Position numbers and translations under genes: made by a program
NCBI RefSeq assembly: GCF_003999975.1
Contig: NZ_RJAC01000029.1
Coordinates: 1 to 64,000, forward strand
Length of the DNA stretch: 64,000 nt
Source of the DNA: Actinoplanes solisilvae
Lineage (GTDB): Bacteria > Actinomycetota > Actinomycetes > Mycobacteriales > Micromonosporaceae
Reading direction: 5' to 3'
Shown here: positions 55,993 to 64,000 of the stretch, in pieces
How positions within the stretch are numbered: the first letter of the stretch is position 1
Layout: each line of letters begins with the position of its first letter
The notes under the pieces: generated by a model
Seen by the model: the letters and a program-made list of their open reading frames with translations, nothing else
Told to the model about the DNA's origin: nothing
Databases searched by the model: none

Positions 55993-56325
55993 ATGCCTGA
56001 GATGTTCGAGGTCGACCGCGTCGACCGCATCGCGGATATTCTGTTCGGCGTCGCCACAGCAAAGGGATTGATCGGCTACGATCCTCTCGCCAAGCGGGTG
56101 GATACCCGGCCGGATTTCCTGAGTCAGCCGCTCGACAAGGTCTGCCGTCGAGCATTCGACAGGGGCGAACCACTATGGAGTGCCCTCGTCGTCTCCAGCA
56201 GCTCTGGCCGACCGAGTTCCGGCTCCTACGGTCTGGCGCGAAAGATGCGGCCCGAGTACGACGCACTGAGCGACGACGAGCTGTGGGCGCAGGAGCGCGA
56301 GCGCTGCTACGTGGCAGGCTCTTAA
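55993..56325 (+). CDS. hypothetical protein
   Basis: About 110 residues from the ATG at 55993 (MPEMFEVDRVDRIADILF). Rich in Asp/Arg, probably helical. Contains GLIGYDPLAKRVDTRPDFLS, a Ser/Gly loop, and a final acidic helix ending RERCYVAGS. No family recognised. GGACCGG precedes the ATG; no clear ribosome binding site. Likely one of the orphan small genes. Confidence 0.6.
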   Translation: MPEMFEVDRVDRIADILFGVATAKGLIGYDPLAKRVDTRPDFLSQPLDKVCRRAFDRGEPLWSALVVSSSSGRPSSGSYGLARKMRPEYDALSDDELWAQERERCYVAGS

Positions 56326-56675
56326 CGGCTTCGGGGTCCAGGGGAGGCATCTATCGCCGGGGGTTGCCGCACTGAGCGTGGTGGCAGGTCGCATGCGACG
56401 GAGTTTGCCGATTCGATCCTGGAAGCCGGGGTGAGCGTGGGCAGCGACGGCCGTGCCGGCCGGCGGCAGGGATGGTCGCGGTGCTGGGGACTGGCGTACT
56501 TGCCGATGCCTGAAGTTGTTTCGCCCAGAAGTGCCACGTTCGAGGTCCGGGACGACGCCGGTGCTGGTGCTTGCCGTCGATCCGCCTGCTGACGTTACGG
56601 CGGAGGGGCGGTCGGTGTTCAACCGCCTGCCGGTGGTGCCGGTCGGCCATGAGTCACGGCCGGCCGGCCCCGAAA
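56326..56675. other. gap, no gene supported
   Basis: A plus-strand frame reads EFADSILEAGVSVGSDGRAG-like sequence for about 40 codons and then breaks; it could be the remnant of a transposase or a lost gene, but nothing is certain. No terminator or repeat is obvious. Confidence 0.4.
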
Positions 56676-57056
56676 TCAGTGCAGAATGATCTTCTCGTTG
56701 TCCACTGTGAGGATTAGGACCTTGCGGTCCGATCGCCAGCGGCGCTTCTCGTTCTCCTCGTGGCCCTCGCCGTGCAGGTAGGCGTTCGCCACCTTGAGGA
56801 TCTGCGTCACGGCTTCGAGCTGGTCGGCCCGGTCGTACGCCGTGAGTTGCCAGCTCCAGCGGCCCTCGTCGAAGTCGACCAGGTAGGCGCCGGTGCCGTG
56901 GGTGGAGAAGCCGACCTCGCCGGGCAGGCCGCCGGGCGGGGTGATGCGGGCGTACAAGGTCTCGTCGCGTTCGTCGAAGGCGATCGACAAGCCCAGGGCG
57001 GCGGCCGCCCGGGTTGCGCTGTCGGCCGTCCCGGCGTAGGTCAGTTCGTCGGACAT
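56676..57056 (-). CDS. hypothetical protein
   Basis: About 126 residues. ATG at 57056 with GGGAGGCGGGAC upstream. Contains DELTYAGTADSATRAAAALG, beta strands (VGFSTHGTGAYLVDFDEG, WSWQLTAYDRADQLE) and a basic C-terminus ending DNEKIILH. Unrecognised; soluble alpha/beta of the immunity-like style. The 255 bases upstream hold a three-unit GCCGTGGC tandem repeat near 57123. Confidence 0.75.
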   Translation of the reverse strand: MSDELTYAGTADSATRAAAALGLSIAFDERDETLYARITPPGGLPGEVGFSTHGTGAYLVDFDEGRWSWQLTAYDRADQLEAVTQILKVANAYLHGEGHEENEKRRWRSDRKVLILTVDNEKIILH

Positions 57057-57311
57057 GTCCCGCCTCCCGCCAGTATCGTCGCCACCAGGCCCTGGCGGTT
57101 CCCCGTTGCCAGTTGTCGATGCCGCCGTGGCGCCGTGGCGCCGTGGCGCCGGTCGATGCGAAAGTGCCAGCGGAAGACCCGCTGCTGCCACGGGCTCATC
57201 TTCCTACGGTGGTTGCGGGCAGGACCGATCGAGATGCGCCAGTGATGCACGGCAGAAGGCCTCGCCTCGTTCGCGAGGATTTGCGCCAAAACTGAATCTG
57301 GGTCAGCTCAG

Positions 57312-57683
57312 TCAGTTGCAGTCGTTCATCGGTTGGTCGATGTGGGCGATCACCTCGGTCAGCTGAATGCGGGCCTTCGCCAGTTCGGCGATCTGCGCGT
57401 CGATGCGTTCGCGCTCGGCGGCCAGCCGCGTTTTTGCGACGAGCGGGGTGATACCTGCACGGGGACAGGGCAGCAACTCGGCGATGGTCCGGCTGGACAG
57501 GTTCGCGGCGAACAGCTGCTGGATGAGCTTGACCCGCTCGACGGCCATCTCGGAATAGCGGCGCTGACCTGTTGAGCTGCGCTCGGCGGGTAGCAGCCGT
57601 TGTTGCTCGTAGTACCGCAGGGAGCGTGTGCTTACGCCTACGCGGGCAGCCAGTTCTCCGATACGCAAAGTGACCACCGCCAC
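57312..57683 (-). CDS. MerR-family regulator
   Basis: About 123 residues. N-terminal winged HTH (RIGELAARVGVSTRSLRYYE, then LLPAERSSTGQRRYSE), then a long helix for dimerisation (KTRLAAERERIDAQIAELAK). The conserved MerR cysteines are absent, so a metal is unlikely as inducer. GTG start at 57683. It is divergent from an SDR gene with a MerR-type operator between them. Confidence 0.92.
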   Translation of the reverse strand: MAVVTLRIGELAARVGVSTRSLRYYEQQRLLPAERSSTGQRRYSEMAVERVKLIQQLFAANLSSRTIAELLPCPRAGITPLVAKTRLAAERERIDAQIAELAKARIQLTEVIAHIDQPMNDCN

Positions 57684-57695
57684 ATTTCTTTGCTA

Positions 57696-57711
57696 TTGTC
57701 ACTGGTGTCAA
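57696..57711. promoter_or_regulatory. MerR-type operator
   Basis: Near-palindrome TTGTCACTGGTGTCAA in the 44-base divergent interval. On the minus strand it begins TTGACA, a usual MerR-site arrangement between -35 and -10. Confidence 0.65.
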
Positions 57712-57727
57712 CTTCTAGCGTACCGGC

Positions 57728-58435
57728 ATGCACATTTCTGGAGCGATTGCCCTGGTTACCGGCGCAAACCGCGGACTAGGCCGCCAGTTCGCCATCCAAC
57801 TGCTCGAGCGTGGCGCCGCGAAGGTGTACGCCACGGCCCGCCGACCCGAACTCGTCAACATTCCCGGAGTAGAGGTTCTACCCCTGGACATCACCGACGC
57901 GGCCTCGGTGGCCGCAGCCTCGGTGGCTGCCGGCGACGTCAACATACTCGTGAACAATGCCGGGGTGGCCTTCGGCACCGACCTCGTCGCGGGTGACCTC
58001 GACGTGCTCCACCGAGAGATGGACGCCAACTTCTGGGGAACCCTCTCCGTGATCCGGGCGTTCGCGCCGCAGCTGGCCGGCGGCGCGATTCTCAACGTGC
58101 TCTCGGTGCTGTCCTGGATCGGATTTCAGGGTTCCGGCGGGTACGCGGCTTCGAAATCGGCCGAGTGGAGCCTCACCAATAGCGTGCGTCTCGAACTGGC
58201 CGGGCAGGGGACGCAGGTCACCGGCCTGCACCTGGGGGCTGCCGACACTGACATGACGGCCGGCTACGACGTTCCGAAGGCTGATCCCGCGGTGATCGTG
58301 AAGGCGGGACTGGACGGCCTCGAAGCCGGCGACTGGGAGGTGCTAGCCGACGAGTGGTCCCGTGTCGCAAAGGCCGGTCTCACCGCGGACCCCCGTGCGT
58401 ATTACAACGACCCGTACAGCCTGCTGCAACAGTGA
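57728..58435 (+). CDS. short-chain dehydrogenase
   Basis: About 235 residues. TGANRGLGRQFA (12-23), NNAGVA (about 78), catalytic YAASK (about 140) with Ser in VLSVLSW. Classical SDR fold and length, probably NADP-linked. The gene starts 16 bases after the operator; a MerR protein likely regulates it. Followed by a strong hairpin. It is the second type of regulator/SDR pair in the window. Confidence 0.92.
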   Translation: MHISGAIALVTGANRGLGRQFAIQLLERGAAKVYATARRPELVNIPGVEVLPLDITDAASVAAASVAAGDVNILVNNAGVAFGTDLVAGDLDVLHREMDANFWGTLSVIRAFAPQLAGGAILNVLSVLSWIGFQGSGGYAASKSAEWSLTNSVRLELAGQGTQVTGLHLGAADTDMTAGYDVPKADPAVIVKAGLDGLEAGDWEVLADEWSRVAKAGLTADPRAYYNDPYSLLQQ

Positions 58436-58440
58436 GGCAA

Positions 58441-58479
58441 GTGCGGCGGACGCGGGTGACTCACCCCCGTCCGCCGCAC
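58441..58479 (+). terminator. intrinsic terminator after SDR gene
   Basis: 12-base arms GTGCGGCGGACG / CGTCCGCCGCAC with a 15-base loop, five bases after the stop codon. Confidence 0.8.
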
Positions 58480-58713
58480 TCCTGGAAAGGCGCGGTTATG
58501 TTATGCCCGGCTGAGCATGTGGACAGGTAGCTCGTAGTGCCCCTTTTTTAGGATGTCCGTGCCACAGGCGATCGGACAGGGGATCGGCATCTCCGGCGTG
58601 GACCATCGTGACGCCGGTGCCGCTCTCCGTGGAACCGAGGTACTCCACGAAGAGCCCAGCGGAGAGTTGAGATATGTCCAGGCGTCGTAGGACGCGCCTG
58701 GGAGACTGTCGCA

Positions 58714-59243
58714 GTGTTTCTACGGCGTTACCTGAGCAGCTTTCAGCCGCCGGCCGATGAAGCCGTGCTGAGCGAACTCGGACCGCAGCCGGATGACGAC
58801 TTGTTCTGGCCGGCTTTCCTGCTCTCGTTCGGTGGTTCCCTCACGGCCGCCACGGCCTTCGACGTCGATCCCGCTGATGTCGAAGAGTACGCAGAAGAAA
58901 TGCACCATCCCGGCTGCTGGCCATTCTTGATGGTGCAGCTCGCCCGTGGGCACCGCTTGCACCTTCTCTTTCGCAACCTCGAGGGTGACTCGGGGTGGGG
59001 TTACCTCCTTGAACCAGCGGGTTCCGACTCGGTCATCATGTTCGCCGCGCTGGAGGGGGCTTCCAAGGACCGGGCCTCTCGTGGCGAGAGCTTCTCGTGG
59101 TCGCTGCTCAGACGGACTCCGAACGCACACAGGCAGAACGCCTCCTGCTGTTGTTGCCCGCTGTCGGCGATGCCGACCTGCCGCTCGACGCCGAGGAATC
59201 GGTCGCCACGGCCTTCACCGAGGTCGGTGGCCGGCGGGAGTAA
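58714..59243 (+). CDS. hypothetical protein with a probable frameshift
   Basis: GTG at 58714; the first ~118 residues (YLSSFQPPADEAVLSELGPQ, EEYAEEMHHPGCWPF and LHLLFRNLEGDSGWGYLLEP) are well coded. Near 59070 the coding frame moves: another frame reads SWRELLVVAAQTDSERTQAE and LPAVGDADLPLDAEESVATA to a TAA at 59241. An extra base near AAGGACC would make one protein of about 175 residues. The uncorrected frame continues to 59271 with Cys/Arg-rich nonsense. Family not recognised. Confidence 0.65.
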
Positions 59244-59374
59244 CGGCATGAGGTTGCTGGCGAGCTACTGACCGCGAGCCGTCGTTTCTGGGGTTCCCCA
59301 ACCTGGGTCGAGTACCAAGGCCCGCTCGGGTTGCGTGGGAACCCACGCGACGGCGGTCGCGGCGAGGCGTCTTC

Positions 59375-60250
59375 CTAGGAGGAGTGCTTGTCGGCCAGCG
59401 CTGAGCGGGTCGCGTGCAACGACGCCAGGAGCTGCAGCCGGTCTGCGTCGGCGCTGCCCGGCTCGGCGGTGAAGACCAGTATGACCGGGCCGGGGTTTCC
59501 CGGCAGTGGGTAGGTGTCCCAGTCCAGAACGATGTCGCCGACCTCGGGAACCCGGAAGGTCTTGGTGCCGCTCACCGACTCGCGTACGTCGTGCCGAGCC
59601 CACAGCCGCCGGAACTCCGCGCTGCGGATGCTCAGCTCACCGACGATCGCGGTGGCGCGGGGGTGAGTGGGGTCGGTGGCGACGGCGGCGCGCATCATGC
59701 CGATGTAGTCCAAGGCCTGCCGCTCCCAGTCCGGGCAGCTCCGCTCGCCGGTCAGCGTGTCGTCGAACATCAGCAGGAGCATGTTGAGCCGGTCGGGCGG
59801 GTAGGCGTCCGGGTCGCCGAGCAGCGCCTCCGCCATCGGGTTCCAGGCGAGCACGTCGAGGTGGCGGCCGAGCACGACCGCCGGAGTGTCCATCACCCGC
59901 AGCAGCCGCCGTGTGCTGTCCGGCACCCGTTCCGGACCGTGGTCCACCCGGGCGGGCATCGGCCGGCGGGCGGCGTGGGCCAGGGTGAACAGGTGCCGGC
60001 GCTCCTCGTCGTCGAGGCCGAGCGCGGCGGCCAGCGCGTCCAGGATGTCGTCGGACGGGCGTACCTCCCGGCCCTGCTCCATCCGCTGGTAGTAGTCGGT
60101 GCTCAGCCCGGCAAGCAGGGCCAACTCCTCGCGTCGTAGCCCGGTGACCTTGCGCCGGCCGCCCGGCTCCAGGCCGACATCGTGTGGATGCAGCCGACTG
60201 CGCCGGGCGCGCAGGAAATCTCCGAGCTCACGAGCGTACGGATGGGTCAT
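59375..60250 (-). CDS. XRE regulator with MmyB-type ligand domain
   Basis: About 291 residues. HTH (RARRSRLHPHDVGLEPGG, then VTGLRREELALLAGLSTDYY) and MmyB-like domain (RLLRVMDTPAVVLGRHLDVL, SAEFRRLWARHDV). Homologous to the regulator at 41186 but clearly diverged. It is divergent from the SDR gene, with a perfect 9-base inverted repeat between them, and ends with a helical stretch (SLHATRSALADKHSS). Confidence 0.93.
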   Translation of the reverse strand: MTHPYARELGDFLRARRSRLHPHDVGLEPGGRRKVTGLRREELALLAGLSTDYYQRMEQGREVRPSDDILDALAAALGLDDEERRHLFTLAHAARRPMPARVDHGPERVPDSTRRLLRVMDTPAVVLGRHLDVLAWNPMAEALLGDPDAYPPDRLNMLLLMFDDTLTGERSCPDWERQALDYIGMMRAAVATDPTHPRATAIVGELSIRSAEFRRLWARHDVRESVSGTKTFRVPEVGDIVLDWDTYPLPGNPGPVILVFTAEPGSADADRLQLLASLHATRSALADKHSS

Positions 60251-60280
60251 GACCCAAGTGTGCCGCCTCGCCGGGCGCCC

Positions 60281-60305
60281 TACCTAGGTCCCGCAGACCT
60301 AGGTA
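60281..60305. promoter_or_regulatory. operator of the MmyB-type regulator
   Basis: Perfect inverted repeat TACCTAGGT / ACCTAGGTA, spacer 7 bases, between the divergent regulator and SDR. Each arm is itself nearly palindromic (ACCTAGGT). Confidence 0.7.
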
Positions 60306-60381
60306 ACAAAGGACGACCGAGCCGGCTCGCGTTGCGCCTAGCGTCGTCGGCCTACCGCACCGACACTCCCAGGAGCAGCAG

Positions 60382-61287
60382 ATGACCGGATGGATCGCCG
60401 ACCGCATCCCCGGCCAGCACGGCCGGATCGCCGTCGTGACCGGCGCGAACTCGGGCCTCGGCCTGGTCACCGCCACCGAACTGGCACGTCACGGCGCCCA
60501 CGTCGTACTCGCCGTCCGCAACACCGCCGCCGGCGAGCAGGCCGCCCGCCGCATCGGCGGCGACGTCGAGGTGCGTGAGCTGGACCTGGTCTCCCTCGCC
60601 TCCGTGCGGGCCTTCGCGGCGAAGCTGGCCGCCGACCACCCGGTGATCGACGTGCTGGTCAACAACGCTGGCGTGGTGCTGCTCGGGCCCCGCCGCACCT
60701 CCGCCGACGGCTTCGAGCTGCAACTCGGCACCAACATGCTGGGCCACTTCGCGCTGACCGGCCTACTGCTCGCCAACCTGGCCGCGGCGCGCGAAGGGCG
60801 CGTGGTCAGTCTCAGCTCGATCACCCACAAGAACGCGCACCTCGATTTCGACGATCTGATGTTCGAGCGTGACTACCGGGCCGCTCCCGCCTACGGCCGG
60901 TCCAAGCTTGCCACCACGATCTTCGGTATCGAACTGGACCGTCGCTTGCGCGCCGCCGGATCGCCGATCGTCAGCGCGCTGGCCCACCCTGGCCTTACCC
61001 GCACCAACCTAACTCCACGTGCCTGGGAACACCGGGGCCGGTTCGGGCAGCTGATCGCCTGGGCCGGCCTGCTGGCCACCCAGCCGGTGGAGCAGGGCGC
61101 GCTGCCGCAGCTGCGCGCCGCGACCGAGCCCGGTGTGCGGGGCGGCCAGTTCTTCGGGCCGTCCGGGTTCTGGGAGACGCGAGGCCGGGTCGCCGAGGCC
61201 CGGCTCAGCCAGGAGGCCGCCGATCCAGTCGTCGGCAAGCGGCTCTGGGCAGCGGCCGAGAAACTGACCGGCGTCAGCTACCTCTGA
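60382..61287 (+). CDS. short-chain dehydrogenase
   Basis: About 301 residues. TGANSGLGLVTA (20-31), NNAGVV (about 95), catalytic YGRSK (about 172) with Ser in SLSSITHK. Same subfamily as the SDR at 42194, with the DGFELQLGTNMLGHFALT segment. Divergent partner of the MmyB-type regulator. RBS AGGAG. Substrate unknown. Confidence 0.93.
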   Translation: MTGWIADRIPGQHGRIAVVTGANSGLGLVTATELARHGAHVVLAVRNTAAGEQAARRIGGDVEVRELDLVSLASVRAFAAKLAADHPVIDVLVNNAGVVLLGPRRTSADGFELQLGTNMLGHFALTGLLLANLAAAREGRVVSLSSITHKNAHLDFDDLMFERDYRAAPAYGRSKLATTIFGIELDRRLRAAGSPIVSALAHPGLTRTNLTPRAWEHRGRFGQLIAWAGLLATQPVEQGALPQLRAATEPGVRGGQFFGPSGFWETRGRVAEARLSQEAADPVVGKRLWAAAEKLTGVSYL

Positions 61288-61308
61288 ACCCGCAGTCACC
61301 GACCGATC

Positions 61309-61480
61309 GGCGGCGACCCTCAAACGTCTCGACCAGCCGCCGGATGCACTCTTGCCCTGCTGCCCCGGTCAGCCCGTCGACCTGCGCGGTAGCCTCGTCG
61401 AGCAACACCACACCCGGGCGGCGCGAAGCGCGGCTGGGTCAGCGCGATCCACCGCCGTTGCTCGCCGAAGAGATCGGTGA
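61309..61480 (-). pseudogene. ABC-transporter ATPase fragment
   Basis: A degraded nucleotide-binding domain is visible on the minus strand. The signature-like part FGEQRRWIALTQPRFAPPG lies in one frame, and Walker B with D-loop, VVLLDEATAQVDGLTGAA, in the next. A one-base frameshift separates them, and the Walker A half is missing. Only about 55 residues remain. Confidence 0.7.
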
Positions 61481-61564
61481 AGACCAGCGGCCTGAGTCAG
61501 CATCTGGCCAGTATCCGTGAAGACCCCACCGGGCGTCCTGCGCGATCGGGCATCCGCACATCGA

Positions 61565-61723
61565 CAGATGAATGCGCCGCTGATGCTCGTAAAGCGCATG
61601 CCGGGTCGAGGGTGATCAGGCGACGGCTCTTCGCAGTCACGGGCGGCCCGATAGTGATGAGCCGGCCGTTGGCGACGCAGCTGCTCCACCTGCTGACACC
61701 GGTGTCGAGATCCGCACGACCCA
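61565..61723. repeat. ~160-bp repeat A, copy 2
   Basis: Partner of 55339-55498; one single-base gap and about 17 mismatches by eye. It sits directly beyond the ABC fragment and 213 bases before repeat B copy 3, the same A-then-B order as at 55 kb. Confidence 0.8.
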
Positions 61724-61935
61724 GCCCGGGGGTGCCCGGGTCCCGAAAGGCGCCTGGTGAACAGGCTCACCCAGCCCCCGACGCGCTCCGTCTGCGGAAT
61801 GATCGAGTGCACAACTCGGCAGTTCGGGCGACGCTCGGTACGGGTGGCTGGCCACGGCGCGTGAAACTCCTGGCCCGGCGCGGTTCACGCGGAGGAATGC
61901 CAGGTTGTCCAGTTCTGTCACGCGGACGTCGGTCC

Positions 61936-61958
61936 AATGTTCATATGGTGCCCGCCGC
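61936..61958 (-). repeat. ~52-bp repeat B, partial copy 3
   Basis: Only the first 23 bases (AATGTTCATATGGTGCCCGCC and two more) match. The homology ends at 61958, exactly where the truncated DUF222 gene begins on the other side. Confidence 0.7.
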
Positions 61959-63242
61959 TCCATCGTGGAGGACGATCGCAGCCGGGGTGAGCGCATCCGC
62001 GGTCGCGAAGGTGCAGCGCGCGGCGTAATGCACCGCTGACCAGGCGTCGGCTGCGCCCGAGGTCGAGAATCTGCCCCGCGCCCCGAGAACCGCGGGCAGA
62101 AGGCGCGCCTCGCAGGCCAGCCGCCGCACCACACTGCCCGGCAACCGTTGGCCTGTGTCCGTAGTACCAACCCCGAGGGCATGCCGTCCCGGCGAACTCG
62201 TATCGCTAGTGGCGGGAACCGTGTCAAGCCCCGGACCCGCGTCGTCGGAGTCAGCGCGCGAGTCTGCGTCAGGCTGCACGTCCGCGTCGGTGCCTGTGCC
62301 TTCGTTGGCACGAGGATGATGGGCATCGGCCGGACCGACGTTCAGGGCGTTGGCAAGCACGTCGTAGGGCACGGTCACTGTGATCTGGGGTGGTTCGCCG
62401 CCTTCTTCGGGCAGCGCCGCGGTGCGGAGAGCCGAATTGCAGATTTCGACCAGGGCGTCCGCGCGGCGCTGCGCCATCGGGCGGTCGTCGCCAGGGATGG
62501 GACGGCAGAGCGGGTGCAGAACGGCCTGAACGATGGCGGCGGCTTCGGCGTCGAGCAGACCCGATACTCGCACCAAACCGTCGACGGGCAGGGCGAGGGT
62601 GAAACCGCGGCGTTTGTGGGCGCGTTCCTGCTGACGTTCCAGGAAGACTTCGTCGGCGCGGTCGGACAGGTCCGGGGCGGCGTAGGCCAGGATCCGGTCA
62701 CCGACCTTGCGCAGCTGGTAGGCCGGGAGCTGGCCGGCCATCTTGATCATCGTGGCCCGGGCCCGTTCCCCTATCTCGCGTATCTCGGCGAGGCTGATCG
62801 GATCGTGGCGGCCGGACTGGTCGTCGCCAGTGGAGGTGCCGTCCGCGCTCAGGTCGAGTTCGGCGAGGGTGTCGGGGATGCCGTCGATCGTCGCCGCGAT
62901 CACCGTTGCCTGGCTCAGATCGACCTCGCCGACGATTACTGCCTGTTCGATCGCGGGCTCGCGGGCCAGTGCGTCGGCGGCGCCGGCGAGCTCCCGCGCC
63001 GGCTGTGGATCAACGCACAGCAGCGCACGCAGCCAGGAGGGAACGGTGCGAAAACCCTGACGCCTGGGCAGGCCATGACTGGCGGCCTCGCGCACCATGC
63101 GCGCCTGCGACACCTTGACGGCCTGCTCCAACCGGTAGGCCGTGCGCAGCACGAAGACCAGATCGTCGTCGGGCAGCGGCCGCAGCTCGGCCGAGGCAAG
63201 CGCTTCCGCGTCCTTTCTCAACTGCTGCAGGTCTGCCTTCAC
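61941..63242 (-). pseudogene. DUF222 (13E12-type) protein lacking its HNH end
   Basis: About 433 residues from a GTG at 63242. Typical DUF222 segments: SQARMVREAASHGLPRRQGF, PSWLRALLCVDPQPARE, LSQATVIAATIDGIPDTLAE, LPVDGLVRVSGLLDAEAAAI, and the end SVVRRLACEARLLPAVLGAR. In the family an HNH nuclease domain (CxxC plus HHxxHW) follows there; here the frame ends in unrelated residues and stops inside repeat B. It should be nuclease-dead. It begins five bases after the XRE-cupin stop. Confidence 0.8.
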
Positions 63243-63247
63243 GAGGA

Positions 63248-63835
63248 TCACTTCCGTGACCCCGTACTGGCTCTGATGTGGAACCGTTCGCCCTGTGGGC
63301 CGAGAATGCTGAGGATCTCGACGGGGTGCTCGTCCGCGTGGCCGAACCAATGGGGCAGGTGGGTGTCGAACTCGGCGACCTCGCCGCTTTCGAGGATGAA
63401 GTCCTGGTCGCCGAGCACGATGCGCAGGCGTCCGTTGAGCACGTAGAGCCAGTGGTAGCCCTCGTGGGACCGCGGTTCGGGTTCCGGGCCGGTGAGGCCG
63501 GCGGGCAGCACTTGCTTGTACGCCTGCAGGCCGCCGGGTTTGCGGGTCAGCGGCACGACGGTCATGCCGTTGTGGGTGGTAGGCCGCAGGTGCACGCGCG
63601 GGTCGAGCCCGGGTGCCGACCCGATGAGCTCGTCGAGCGGCGTGCGGTAGGCCTGCGCCAGTGGCAGCAGCAGTTCCAGCCCGGGTCTGCGGTGTCCGGA
63701 TTCCAGCCGTGACAGGGTGCTGGTCGCGATGCCGGTGCTGCCGGCCAGCTCCGCCAGGGTGATGCCACGGCGTAAGCGCAGCTCACGCAGTCGCGGCCCG
63801 ACCGCGGCCAGCACCTCGTCGAAGTCCTCGTTCAT
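63248..63835 (-). CDS. XRE regulator with cupin sensor domain
   Basis: About 195 residues. HTH (LRLRRGITLAELAGSTGIAT, then TLSRLESGHRRPGLELL) and a C-terminal cupin (SHEGYHWLYVLNGRLRIVLG, GEVAEFDTHLPHWFGH). These regulators sense small molecules, often amino-acid or polyamine related. The ATG overlaps the stop of the partial upstream gene (ATGA), suggesting a common transcript. Confidence 0.93.
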   Translation of the reverse strand: MNEDFDEVLAAVGPRLRELRLRRGITLAELAGSTGIATSTLSRLESGHRRPGLELLLPLAQAYRTPLDELIGSAPGLDPRVHLRPTTHNGMTVVPLTRKPGGLQAYKQVLPAGLTGPEPEPRSHEGYHWLYVLNGRLRIVLGDQDFILESGEVAEFDTHLPHWFGHADEHPVEILSILGPQGERFHIRASTGSRK

Positions 63836-64000
63836 GATCCACCACTTTTCCGGGGCGGGCGGAACTGCCGAACCGTGGGACGGCGGGCCGCGGCGGCCTG
63901 CGAGCGCAAGACGGGCACACGGGCGAGTTCGGCCGAGCCGGCGAGCCCGTTGTCGGCCGAGAGCAGGGAGAGAAGCCGTACAGGATGGCCTGTCTCGGCG
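63832..64000 (-). CDS. partial gene, C-terminal end only
   Basis: A frame enters from the window edge and ends at a TGA overlapping the regulator's ATG. It reads RLLSLLSADNGLAGSAELAR, then an Arg/Pro-rich tail. The four-base overlap and the coding look support a real gene, but only about 55 residues are visible and no family can be named. Confidence 0.45.
   Translation of the reverse strand, partial: AETGHPVRLLSLLSADNGLAGSAELARVPVLRSQAAAARRPTVRQFRPPRKSGGS

Noticed and set aside
56326..56675. Possible transposase remnant
   Set aside because: Only about 40 codons with a vague IS-like reading; no inverted ends, no DDE motif.
58480..58713. Minus-strand open frame through the gap before the frameshifted orphan
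   Set aside because: Reads well in places but third-position GC is low, it has no start, and it runs into the antisense of the next gene.

Overview
The window comes from the chromosome of a high-GC actinomycete. Strongly GC-biased codons, secreted starch- and glucan-active enzymes, MmyB-type regulators, a mycothiol-type DinB-like protein and a DUF222 (13E12-type) protein all point that way. My best guess is Micromonosporaceae (Actinoplanes-like), but the sequence does not prove the genus. I found no rRNA, tRNA, CRISPR array, intact transposase or antibiotic gene cluster.

Layout. 0-7.8 kb: housekeeping-like genes, namely a GH13 alpha-glucosidase, a divergent AAA+ ATPase followed by a small toxin/antitoxin-like pair, a zinc-less MDR oxidoreductase and a DUF4188 protein. 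7.8-13.4 kb: a loose accessory stretch of small orphan proteins with wide gaps and one octopine/nopaline dehydrogenase-like gene flanked by a short repeated sequence. 13.4-29.4 kb: a dense block with a secreted S8 protease, a secreted TAP-like peptidase, an MFS exporter, a zinc anti-sigma-like protein coupled to a DUF1996 protein, a secreted metzincin, a TPR-like protein, a YbhN-type membrane protein, L-serine dehydratase behind a tandem glycine riboswitch, and a GH16 glucanase with a chitin-binding-type module.

29.4-33.6 kb: an amino-sugar-type locus (RpiR regulator, SIS protein, BadF-type kinase, ABC permease) broken by a lone, AT-richer tyrosine integrase. The SIS protein has lost its C-terminus and the permease its N-terminus, so the missing binding protein and first permease were probably deleted with the insertion. 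33.6-43.7 kb: ordinary metabolism (HAD phosphatase, AhpD-like, DUF3500, secreted CBM20 alpha-amylase with palindromic operators and a coupled 39-residue leader ORF, GNAT, DinB) and the first of three divergent regulator/short-chain-dehydrogenase pairs.

43.8-63 kb: a decaying accessory region. It holds a HEAT-repeat gene with a frameshift, a HelR/HelD-like gene with its middle deleted, a broken histidine kinase and response regulator abutting a beheaded secreted protein, an intact secreted NucA/NucB-type nuclease, a frameshifted orphan, a frameshifted ABC-ATPase fragment and a DUF222 protein that lost its HNH end. Between them lie many small orphan proteins and several dispersed repeats, of ~160 bp, ~52 bp and ~70 bp. 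The DUF222 truncation falls exactly inside one of these repeats. Two more regulator/SDR pairs lie here.

In function, the window joins extracellular polymer degradation (starch, beta-glucan or chitin-like polymers, protein, DNA) with uptake and intracellular sugar or amino-acid catabolism. It also carries two zones of turnover where repeats and one integrase mark deletions.
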